NCBI GenBank assembly: GCA_016699855.1
Contig: CP064988.1
Span: 2,942,501 to 3,006,500 of the forward strand
Source: Rhodospirillales bacterium
GTDB taxonomy: Bacteria; Pseudomonadota; Alphaproteobacteria; Reyranellales; Reyranellaceae
Reading direction: 5' to 3'
Length of the DNA: 64,000 bases
How positions within the stretch are numbered: the first letter of the stretch is position 1; the number at the start of each line of letters is the position of its first letter. Below, one piece after another: positions 25,152 through 33,165 of the stretch. Below the pieces are notes generated by a model. That model saw only the letters and a list, made by a program, of their open reading frames with translations. It searched no databases and was not told where the DNA came from. The position numbers and the translations under genes were made by a program.

Positions 25152-25517
25152 CTAGGCGGCGTCGCGGTCATCAGCGTCGATCGACGCGCTGCCGATGAAG
25201 CCCGTCAGGTACGGCAGTTCTTCCGGGATCCCGTGCTCGCGCGCCGAGCGCCGACCTATGCGCCAGCCCATCCAGCGCGTCACCGCGGCGTCGACGGCGG
25301 CGGAAGTCTCGAGGCCGCGCGCCTGACCGGAGACGACGTCTTTGGCGAAGTGCCGCCCGTGGCGGCTGTCGAGGAAGTCCCGCGCGGCGTCGGCGTCGAA
25401 TCCCGTCGCGGCGCTGACGGCCGCGATCGCCGCGTCCCAGGTCCGCGACCGGAACGCGGGGTCGATCGCGCCGTGGAAGCCTTGGATCTCGTTGCGGGTC
25501 GATGACGTCGGCGTCAT
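25152..25517 (-). CDS. hypothetical protein
   Basis: 121-residue soluble protein of unknown function: N-terminal TRNEIQGFHGAIDPAFRSRTWDAAIAAVSAATGFDADAARDFLDSRHGRHFAKDVV, helical throughout, with the phrase FLDSRHGRHFA conserved in small mobile-element proteins as far as I recall. The start ATG has AAGGAG at ideal spacing, and the in-frame start at 25622 lacks one. It stands alone between the DUF3489 pseudogene and a 600-base gap, transcribed leftward. It is often seen in accessory regions, but no role can be assigned. Confidence 0.7.
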   Translation of the reverse strand: MTPTSSTRNEIQGFHGAIDPAFRSRTWDAAIAAVSAATGFDADAARDFLDSRHGRHFAKDVVSGQARGLETSAAVDAAVTRWMGWRIGRRSAREHGIPEELPYLTGFIGSASIDADDRDAA

Positions 25518-26126
25518 GGCGGGCTCCTTCGCTCGTCCGTACACGTTCATTCCACCGGAGAAGCCAAGCGTCCGTGGTGGAGAATGATCGCGAAACCTAC
25601 TTCGTTCGAATCTCATGGGCACAGGCGCTCCGACGACGTCCTGGACGGCGGTCCGACGACGATCGGCCCGGCCGCGCGGCGCGGGGTGACGCCGGCGTCA
25701 TCGGACCGACGGCCGCTCTATTCACGCGGGTGGCGCGCCGGACCCACCGATTCCTGCCGGCCGCGGAAAATATTTCCCGCCGCGCGGCGCGATAGATCGA
25801 TTCATTGCCGGCGTGTCGGGCCGCTGGCGATGGTGCGGCGCGGAACGCGCGCCGATTCAGACGTCTAGCGTGTCCGCCTAAAGACCCCTGAGAATGACGC
25901 CGCCCGGCGGCGTCGTGGAAAAGTAATACAACCCGGGTCGCGGGCACCGGTTATCCACAGCGGGTTGCATCGCCGCGGCATTGCGCGCGGTGGTTGCCTT
26001 CAGCAAGGTGGCGGAAGTCGGCGCGAAGATCGACTTCGGCGTTCAGTTCCATCCGGAGTGGAGCATGATGCGCGTTGGGGGAAACGGCCTTTCAGCGGAA
26101 CGACGCGCGACGCGCGGGTGGTCGGC
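25518..26126. other. intergenic region upstream of the RTX locus
   Basis: About 600 bases with no convincing gene. It contains a short GC-rich palindrome, ACGCCGCCCGGCGGCGT, near 25900, and a perfect consensus DnaA box, TTATCCACA, at 25951-25959. The promoter for the RTX locus should lie here, but I see no confident -35/-10 pair. Confidence 0.4.
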
Positions 26127-26975
26127 ATGACCACCCAGGCCGTCGCCTCGAAGCTCACCGGCGTCACCAACGGCGGGCTTCCCGAAGCGCCGCCACCCAC
26201 CGGCGCCCCCTACGACACGGTGTATTTCAACGGGACGCCGTACGTGGCGGTCCAGACGTGGACGCCCCGCGCGATCGCCGACACCCATTTCATCGACGGC
26301 GTGCCCTCCGGCCAGATCTGGTACGAGCCGCTGGAGCCCGCCCCTCCGGTCCCGCCCGCGACGGAGGCTCCGGATCCGGTCGAGGGCGACACCATCGCGA
26401 ACGACGGCGCGCTTCTGAACACGGCGTTGGCGGAGAAGCTCGCCAGGATCCGCGCCGCCGTCCCCGAAGTGGCCGACCTCATCACCGGCGGATCGCTTTC
26501 GGACAACACCGACGGTGGATCGACCGTCGACCCTCCGGCGCCCCCGTCCGAAACGGCGGTGGAAGAATCCATCCTGCGCAAACTGGCGCGCGCCTACGGC
26601 ATCCGGATCCGCGACGACGGGGGGACGTCCCCGCCCGTCGCGGCCCCGCCAGCCGGTGGTGAGACGCCGCCGCTACTGGGCAACACCGGCGAATCGCTTC
26701 TCAACCGGCCGTCGGCGCCGCAGGTCGCGGACTCCGAGGGGGCGGCCGATGCGGGCGTGCCGGAGGCGGATACCGGCGCGCCGACCATGACGGGTAACAC
26801 GGGATCGGCCGACGTCGAGCGCCTGGTGGCGGCGATGGCGACCTTCGGGACGTCGGACGCCGCCGAGCTGGGGATGCCGAACCTCGTGCCGGAGCAGTTC
26901 AAACCCGTGGTCGCGGGCGTCTGGCAGACCGCCGCCCCCGCGGGCGCGAACGGATTCATGGGGGTCGGCTCATAG
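26127..26975 (+). CDS. acidic Pro-rich protein with RTX-type C-terminal signal
   Basis: 282-residue acidic protein rich in Pro, Gly and Thr, with no N-terminal signal peptide. Its end, VERLVAAMATFGTSDAAELGMPNLVPEQFKPVVAGVWQ, aligns with the end of the 5044-residue RTX protein of this locus (AMATFAPESDA...FMPDQLRTPLAAAW). A shared C-terminal segment suggests both are substrates of the same type I exporter. The N-terminal part has YDTVYFNGTPYVAVQTWTPRAIADTHFIDG of unknown function. It lies 51 bases before the exporter gene. The start ATG at 26127 is chosen because the preceding in-frame stretch is Arg-rich. Confidence 0.7.
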   Translation: MTTQAVASKLTGVTNGGLPEAPPPTGAPYDTVYFNGTPYVAVQTWTPRAIADTHFIDGVPSGQIWYEPLEPAPPVPPATEAPDPVEGDTIANDGALLNTALAEKLARIRAAVPEVADLITGGSLSDNTDGGSTVDPPAPPSETAVEESILRKLARAYGIRIRDDGGTSPPVAAPPAGGETPPLLGNTGESLLNRPSAPQVADSEGAADAGVPEADTGAPTMTGNTGSADVERLVAAMATFGTSDAAELGMPNLVPEQFKPVVAGVWQTAAPAGANGFMGVGS

Positions 26976-27026
26976 GATCGACCGGCGCCGCGCCGGGAGG
27001 CGACGCGCGCCAAGGAGCTGGATGGA

Positions 27027-29171
27027 ATGGCGATCGGGGGCACCCTGACGGGAGAGGACGCGGCGGCTCTGGCCGGCCCGCCGCCTCGCCCGTCGCCGTC
27101 CCTTCCGCCCCCGGCCGGCGCCGCTCCCCGGACGACCGACACCGGCCTGAGCTGCCTCGTCCTGCTCCTCAAATTCCTCGACAAGCCGGTCGACCCCGGC
27201 CAGGTGCGCCACCAGTACGGCCGCGACGGCGAGGAGCTGTCGGCCATCGACATGCTGCGCTGCGCCCGCGACATGGGCGTCAAGGCGCGCGAGGTCAAAG
27301 CCGACTGGAGGCGGCTGGCGAAGCTGTCGCTGCCGGCGATCGCCGCCCTGAAGGACGGCTCCTGGGTGGTGCTGGCCCGGATCTCCGAGGACAAGGCGCT
27401 GATCCAGGACCCAGTCGAGCGCCGGCCGGTCACCGTGGCGCGGGCGGAGTTCGAGGAGCGCTGGGCGGGCCGCCTGCTGCTGATGACCACGCGCGAGCGC
27501 GTCGCGGGCGAGCTGCGGTCGTTCGACGTCACGTGGTTCATCCCCGCGATCGTGCGCTTCCGGGGCCTGTTCGGCCAGGTGCTGGCGGCCTCGTTCTTCC
27601 TGCAGATCCTCGGGCTGATCAGTCCGCTGTTCTTCCAGGTCGTGGTCGACAAAGTGCTGGTGCACCGCACCTACACCACGCTGGACGTGCTGGTGATGGC
27701 GTTGATCGCCGTCACGCTGTTCGAGTGCGTGGTCGGCGCGCTCAGGATGTACGTCTTCGCCCACACCACCAGCCGGGTCGACGTCGAGCTGGGGGCGCGG
27801 CTCTACCGGCACCTCGTGTCGCTGCCCTTGGCATACTTCCAGGTCCGGCGGGTGGGCCAGTCGGTGGCGCGGGTGCGCGAGCTAGAGACGATCCGGCATT
27901 TCCTGACTAGCAACGCTCTGACGCTCGTGATCGACGTGCTGTTCACCGGCGTGTTCTTCGCCGTCATGTTCCTCTACAGCGTCAAGCTGAGCCTGATCGT
28001 GCTGGCCGCCGTGCCGATGTTCGCGGGCATCGTGGTGGTGATCGGCCCGGTGCTGCGGCGGCGGCTGGAGGAGAAGTTCAACAGGGGGGCGGAGAACCAG
28101 TCCTTCCTGGTCGAGTCCGTGAGCGGCATCGAGACGGTCAAGGCGATGGCGGTGGAGCCGCAGATGCAGCGCCGCTGGGAGGAGCAGCTGGCGGGCTACG
28201 TGCAGGCCGCCTTCAAGGTCACCAGCCTGGCCAACATCGGCAGCCACCTCATCCAGCTCGTCGGCAAGGGCGTGACGGCGGCCACCCTATGGTTCGGGGC
28301 GCACGCGGTGATCGACGGCGAGCTGACGGTGGGCCAGTTCATCGCCTTCACGATGTTCGCCAACCACGTGATCCAGCCGATCCTGCGCCTGAGCCAGATG
28401 TGGCAGGACTTCCAGCAGGTCCGCATCTCGGTCAACCGGCTGGGCGACATCCTCAACACCCCCACGGAGCCGACCTACAAGGCCGGCCGCGTCGTGCTGC
28501 CGCCGATCCGCGGCGACATCGAGTTCGACGCCGTCACCTTCCGCTACCGCACCGACGGGCCGGAGGTGCTACGGCGGCTGTCCCTCAAGATCCCGGCCGG
28601 GCAGGTGATCGGCATCACCGGCGCCTCGGGCTCGGGCAAGAGCACCTTGGCGAAGCTGGTGCAGCGGCTCTACGTGCCGGAATCGGGCCGGGTGCTGGTG
28701 GACGGCGTCGACCTGGCGCTGATTGATCCGGCGTGGCTGCGGCGGCAGGTCGGCGTGGTGCCGCAGGAGTCGGTGCTGTTCAACCGCTCTGTCCGGGACA
28801 ACATCGCGCTGGCGGACCGCACGGTGTCGATGGACCGGATCGTGCGGGCGGCTACGATGGCCGGCGCGCACGAGTTCATCCTCCAGATGCCGGAGGGCTA
28901 CGACACGCAGATCGAGGAGCGCGGGATGAACCTGTCCGGCGGCCAGCGGCAGCGCATCGCCATCGCGCGGGCGCTGCTGATGGACCCGCGCATCCTGATC
29001 TTCGACGAGGCGACGAGCGCGCTGGACGCGGAGACGGAGGCCATCGTACAGGACAACATGGCGGAGATCGTGCGGGGGCGGACAGTCATCATCATCGCGC
29101 ACAGAGAGTCGGCGTTAAGAATATGTCACGAAGTAGTTAGCCTAAAAGTCCGGAATGGTGGTGATCTCTGA
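27027..29171 (+). CDS. HlyB-type type I secretion ABC exporter
   Basis: 714-residue inner-membrane exporter. Residues 35-155 form a C39-like domain without peptidase activity (TDTGLSCLVLLLKF... where active enzymes have a catalytic Cys and His), as in HlyB. Six transmembrane helices lie at 180-440. The nucleotide-binding domain has Walker A GASGSGKST (about 532), the Q-loop, signature LSGGQ (about 636), Walker B ILIFDEATSALD and the H-loop IIAHR (about 690). The C-terminus is 20-30 residues shorter than usual after the H-loop and its codons are AT-rich, where a low-GC segment begins. It works with the HlyD protein at 48952. Confidence 0.92.
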   Translation: MAIGGTLTGEDAAALAGPPPRPSPSLPPPAGAAPRTTDTGLSCLVLLLKFLDKPVDPGQVRHQYGRDGEELSAIDMLRCARDMGVKAREVKADWRRLAKLSLPAIAALKDGSWVVLARISEDKALIQDPVERRPVTVARAEFEERWAGRLLLMTTRERVAGELRSFDVTWFIPAIVRFRGLFGQVLAASFFLQILGLISPLFFQVVVDKVLVHRTYTTLDVLVMALIAVTLFECVVGALRMYVFAHTTSRVDVELGARLYRHLVSLPLAYFQVRRVGQSVARVRELETIRHFLTSNALTLVIDVLFTGVFFAVMFLYSVKLSLIVLAAVPMFAGIVVVIGPVLRRRLEEKFNRGAENQSFLVESVSGIETVKAMAVEPQMQRRWEEQLAGYVQAAFKVTSLANIGSHLIQLVGKGVTAATLWFGAHAVIDGELTVGQFIAFTMFANHVIQPILRLSQMWQDFQQVRISVNRLGDILNTPTEPTYKAGRVVLPPIRGDIEFDAVTFRYRTDGPEVLRRLSLKIPAGQVIGITGASGSGKSTLAKLVQRLYVPESGRVLVDGVDLALIDPAWLRRQVGVVPQESVLFNRSVRDNIALADRTVSMDRIVRAATMAGAHEFILQMPEGYDTQIEERGMNLSGGQRQRIAIARALLMDPRILIFDEATSALDAETEAIVQDNMAEIVRGRTVIIIAHRESALRICHEVVSLKVRNGGDL

Positions 29172-29872
29172 TGCTGAACTACCAAACAAACCGCACGCAT
29201 GTCTTGCAGTCAAATGAGCGACTACGAGACTGCAAGAAAACGAGGCGTCCCACAATTTCAAAACTATGTGTTTTGTTTCTTTTTCTGTTACTCGTTTCTC
29301 TTGAATTTATCGTGTCAATAGCGAGGGCGGACAGCGAATACACCAGAGGCGAAGGAAGGTTCACACATTATGCTGTTAGTAAAGCAGGTCAAAGCGCACA
29401 CGTTGAGGCGCTATCGCCTCAGGTTCCTTGCATGAATATACGCGTCTCCGAAGATGGCATTGAGTGCGCTGACTCAGCTTCCAAAGTCCAGCTCAGATAT
29501 TCCATATGCCGATCGGCCACACTAGACAAACAAGACATGCGGTGGCGACAATATCGCACCGTGGTAGACCCTTTCTTCAGAGGCATTGTTGCCTGCGCCG
29601 CTCAAAGCTCAGATCACCAATTTGAAGGCATATACAGCCCGTCCTCACCGGACTGTCTTGAGCATCAAAGCATATATGCAGTGACAGCATTGCAGGTGGC
29701 GCAAAAAGATCCGGGTGCATCACACATACTCGTCCTTGCCTGGCCCACAAAAAAGGGAGGCAGCGTTTGCTCATTAGGGCTTTCCATTGACGAGATTAAC
29801 TCTTGCGCAAAACCCATAGCTAGGTCTGTTTACGAAGGACGGTTGCAAGACGCATTCGAGACTTGCCCTTAG
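29171..29872 (+). CDS. Cys-containing exported protein of unknown function
   Basis: 233-residue protein with markedly lower GC than its surroundings. A long basic N-terminus is followed by a hydrophobic segment (KLCVLFLFLLLVSLEFIVSIARA, about residues 31-54) that looks like a signal peptide or anchor. The exported part has eight or more Cys residues (PCMNIRV, ECADS, SICRS, VACAAQ, DCLEH, VCSLGL, SCAKP, TCP), suggesting disulfide bonds. The ATG overlaps the exporter stop (TGATG), giving coupled translation. No family recognised. Its place beside a toxin-like gene makes an accessory, inhibitor or immunity role possible, but nothing in the sequence proves this. Confidence 0.7.
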   Translation: MLNYQTNRTHVLQSNERLRDCKKTRRPTISKLCVLFLFLLLVSLEFIVSIARADSEYTRGEGRFTHYAVSKAGQSAHVEALSPQVPCMNIRVSEDGIECADSASKVQLRYSICRSATLDKQDMRWRQYRTVVDPFFRGIVACAAQSSDHQFEGIYSPSSPDCLEHQSIYAVTALQVAQKDPGASHILVLAWPTKKGGSVCSLGLSIDEINSCAKPIARSVYEGRLQDAFETCP

Positions 29873-29907
29873 TGCTTGGCGAAACCAACGCATGATGAGG
29901 CTAAACC

Positions 29908-32900
29908 ATGGCTGACATAGTCGAGATACGGCGAAACGCGCCGGGCAAACTTGGATCGCATGGCTTTGTAAGATTTGCGTTTAGTCAATTCGTGGGATCA
30001 GTTCAGGGAGCAAGATGGCGTTTTGCTCCACAGGACGCCTACGAGCAGACTCTATCTATCATCGTCCGTATGGGCGAGCTGCGCTCATTTCAGCAAGTAA
30101 TTGGTGCTATTTCTTCCGAAACCATAAATATAAGAGTAGGCGAAGCTACAGTTAATCCGATTGCCGGATTTGTCAGTAGTGGAAGCAGATTCGATCTCCA
30201 TACTCAAATTATTTACATCGCAATAAACGACATCTCAAAATTTGAATTCAAGGACATCAAAGGTCGATCGCAGAAATTGACAATCGAGAGGTTGCTTGCG
30301 GCCGAAGTAACAAGATATGCGATGGTAAATGACCTAAAAGAATTTAACGAGTCATTCTTGAGGGCATATACGGGGCGGGAAATTAGCGACACAGATCGTA
30401 GACAAGCGGTAAATGATTTTCTTACGTTTTATGCGGGGAATGATGAAAAAAGAGTCAGGATTGAAAATGCCATAGTGCGTGAATTCAACGGTCGTGGAGA
30501 CGATGTCTCCTACGATCGTGCATCGTACAATTCGTCAGGGGTTGGCGAGGGGAACTATTCAAGCGCTGCTTGGATTAGGATTGCGCAAGCATTGGGGTCA
30601 CCATGGGTACGGACAGTCGAAGACCTGGGTGAATGGCTAATTCGCCAACAAACTGACATAAAACGAAGGAACGTTTTCGATCAGTATAATTATTTCACCG
30701 ACTACACAACGGAGTATCGCGGAGATTTAACCGCTAGCGGACCCTCTATTCAAACGTTTCGCAATGAATTGGAAGCAATTCGCTTCGCATACTCGTCTGG
30801 AAATTTGCGCAACATAAGTCCTCCATCTTTCCTGGGGCCTGGTGACCCGGGCTCAAGTAAAAGTATCAACGAAAGGATTGACGCAATTGAAGAGACGCTG
30901 AGGAATGGCTATGATTTTAGTCGAGATCCTTCCATAGGATCGGTTAGTTTAGGTCGCGTCCTGCAATTGCAGCATCGGTCAGATACTATTGAGGATTCTG
31001 GGATACAAGAAGGGTATGAACTTAATAACACATATAACCCCTCGCGAGGATCGTTGGCGCTAGCCGCAGCTCTGTCGACGACGTTTCAGCAGGCAACGGA
31101 TCTCATTGCTGATGAAATCGCGGGGGAAAGCATCGGATTGCAATTGGTACTAAAGGCAATTCCGGGATTCATTGTAGGCAAGATTGGAGGGAATCTTGCG
31201 GAGCAGCTGGCAGGAAATGGCGGAGCAAACGCGAACTTTGTAACGGATTTGGAAAGCGGTGCGTTTGCGAGCGAGATCGGATTTAATATTATTTCGACGC
31301 TATACAGCTTCGGCGTTGGGAAAGTGGCGAATCTGACAATAAGTGAACTGGGATTGCATGGAGCGGCGGCCGATCTAGCAAGTCGCGTGTTGAACGTTGG
31401 ATTCGGAACGATTCAAAACTATGCGTTAGGACAATTGGCGGCGAGTCTAAATGTTGCTGCATATGGCGCAACTTTGGCACCAAACTATATTGCGACTGCT
31501 GGCGGCGGCCTCGAAGTGTCGGGGACAATAGGGGTAGCGCCGGAGTTTGGTGCAGGGTTTGGCGCGAGTCTTGCGGGAGCGGTTGGATCGTGGGCGGGGT
31601 CGCAGCTAGCAGCTGCCGTGTTCGGCCAATCGCAGGCGCAGGCAATCGGCTCGCAGATCGGATCGGCAGTGGGTCTCGCCATCGCTGGCGCGTTGTCGAC
31701 AAATCCGCTGACGATGCCCGTCGCCCTCGTTGTCGCGTTCGTCTCTGCGTTCATTGGGGGCGGAGTCGGAAGCCTTTTTTCCAAGAAGCCGAAACCGCAC
31801 TACTCCGGCGCCCAGCTGGAGTACGACATCGACGAGAAACGCTTCAAGGTCGGCGCGAGCTGGGCGAGCAAGCGGCTGAGCCGCGAGACGGCGGTGGCGA
31901 TCGCCGAGAACGCGGCCGGCCGGTTGAACGGGCTGACGGACGCGGTGGGCGGCGAGCTCGCCAATCTGAACTTCTCCGAACAGATCTTCGGAGAGGTCAT
32001 CAAGATGAGGAGGAACGGCAAGCTCAAGTACCACTACTACTACACCCGGGTCGGCGGCAACGCGATGGCCCGCTCGGTCACGTTCGGAGAGACACTGCGG
32101 GTCGCGGCACCGTTGACGCAGGGCTCGCTGGTGTATTTTAACGACCCGGAGGGCGCGATCTCGGCCGGAGTGATCAACACCGTCAGGGACATGAAGTTCG
32201 CCGGCGGCGACATTTTCCTTAAACGGGTTCTGGACTACGTCGACCGCCACTACAGCTCCACCTACAACGACTACAACGGCGGCACGACGACGCTGACCGA
32301 GGGCGAAGCGCTCGACGACCTCGTCAAGGACATCGGCTACGCGACGGACTGGGGCTTGTACCTCGACAACCCGACGAAGTTCCTCGAGCAGATGGCCGAG
32401 GCGTCGCCCGATGCGCAGAAGCGGTGGGAGGAGGCGCGCGAGCGTCTGGTCGAGCTGGGCGTGGACGCGCCGTCGCAGGAGCAAGTGGTCGGAGAGGTCG
32501 ACACGGCGTTCTCCATCACCACCGACGAGTTCGAGCGCGCCTACCTACGCCACGAGTGGTCGGGGCTGTGGAAGGACGAGAAGGACCGGCTCGCGGAGGC
32601 GCTGGCCGAGGCCAAGGTGCTGGCCTACGACGAATGGCTGTCGACGGAGGGCGCGTCGACCGGTGGACGGCGCCACGACGACGCGCTGGGACCGGACCAG
32701 GGCTGGACCATGGGGCTGATGGCGCTGGATCTCGGCGCCGACGGGCTGGAGGTGCTGGAGGCGGAAGATGTCAACGTCCGCTTCGACATCGACGGCGACG
32801 GTTTCCTGGAGGCTTCGAGCTGGATCGGCGCCGAGGACGGCTTCCTCGCACTGGACCGGAACGACAACGGCGACATCGACGACGTCAGCGAGCTGTTCTC

Positions 32901-33165
32901 GTGGGGCTACGCCACCCGGCGGCCCGGCATGGAGGACGGCCCCCGCGCGCTGGCCAGCCTCGACAGCAACGGCGACGGGCTGGTGGACGCCCGAGACCTC
33001 GACTGGGACCGGCTGCGGGTGTGGGTCGACACCGACCAGGACGGGGCGACTGATTTCGGGGAGCTGCAGGCGCTGTGGCGCTTCTCGATCAAGGCCATCG
33101 ACATCGGCGGCGACCACGGCCGGGGCGTGCTCGACGCCGAGTGGCTGTTCGCCCGCCCGCGGTGA
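29908..33165 (+). CDS. RTX-associated protein with hydrophobic glycine-zipper region and EF-hand-like C-terminus
   Basis: 1085 residues. Residues 1-440 are of unknown fold and low GC. Residues 410-640 hold long hydrophobic Gly/Ala-rich stretches (GAGFGASLAGAVGSW, AIGSQIGSAVGLAIAGAL, VALVVAFVSAFIGGGVG) like pore-forming or membrane-inserting segments. Residues 960-1070 are Ca-binding repeats of the kind seen in large RTX proteins: DIDGDGFLEASS, DRNDNGDIDDVSELF, DSNGDGLVDARD and DTDQDGATDFGELQ. Base composition changes from AT-rich to GC-rich near 31.6-31.8 kb. It ends with WLFARPR, where homologous proteins continue, and overlaps the giant gene by four bases (GTGA). Confidence 0.8.
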   Translation: MADIVEIRRNAPGKLGSHGFVRFAFSQFVGSVQGARWRFAPQDAYEQTLSIIVRMGELRSFQQVIGAISSETINIRVGEATVNPIAGFVSSGSRFDLHTQIIYIAINDISKFEFKDIKGRSQKLTIERLLAAEVTRYAMVNDLKEFNESFLRAYTGREISDTDRRQAVNDFLTFYAGNDEKRVRIENAIVREFNGRGDDVSYDRASYNSSGVGEGNYSSAAWIRIAQALGSPWVRTVEDLGEWLIRQQTDIKRRNVFDQYNYFTDYTTEYRGDLTASGPSIQTFRNELEAIRFAYSSGNLRNISPPSFLGPGDPGSSKSINERIDAIEETLRNGYDFSRDPSIGSVSLGRVLQLQHRSDTIEDSGIQEGYELNNTYNPSRGSLALAAALSTTFQQATDLIADEIAGESIGLQLVLKAIPGFIVGKIGGNLAEQLAGNGGANANFVTDLESGAFASEIGFNIISTLYSFGVGKVANLTISELGLHGAAADLASRVLNVGFGTIQNYALGQLAASLNVAAYGATLAPNYIATAGGGLEVSGTIGVAPEFGAGFGASLAGAVGSWAGSQLAAAVFGQSQAQAIGSQIGSAVGLAIAGALSTNPLTMPVALVVAFVSAFIGGGVGSLFSKKPKPHYSGAQLEYDIDEKRFKVGASWASKRLSRETAVAIAENAAGRLNGLTDAVGGELANLNFSEQIFGEVIKMRRNGKLKYHYYYTRVGGNAMARSVTFGETLRVAAPLTQGSLVYFNDPEGAISAGVINTVRDMKFAGGDIFLKRVLDYVDRHYSSTYNDYNGGTTTLTEGEALDDLVKDIGYATDWGLYLDNPTKFLEQMAEASPDAQKRWEEARERLVELGVDAPSQEQVVGEVDTAFSITTDEFERAYLRHEWSGLWKDEKDRLAEALAEAKVLAYDEWLSTEGASTGGRRHDDALGPDQGWTMGLMALDLGADGLEVLEAEDVNVRFDIDGDGFLEASSWIGAEDGFLALDRNDNGDIDDVSELFSWGYATRRPGMEDGPRALASLDSNGDGLVDARDLDWDRLRVWVDTDQDGATDFGELQALWRFSIKAIDIGGDHGRGVLDAEWLFARPR

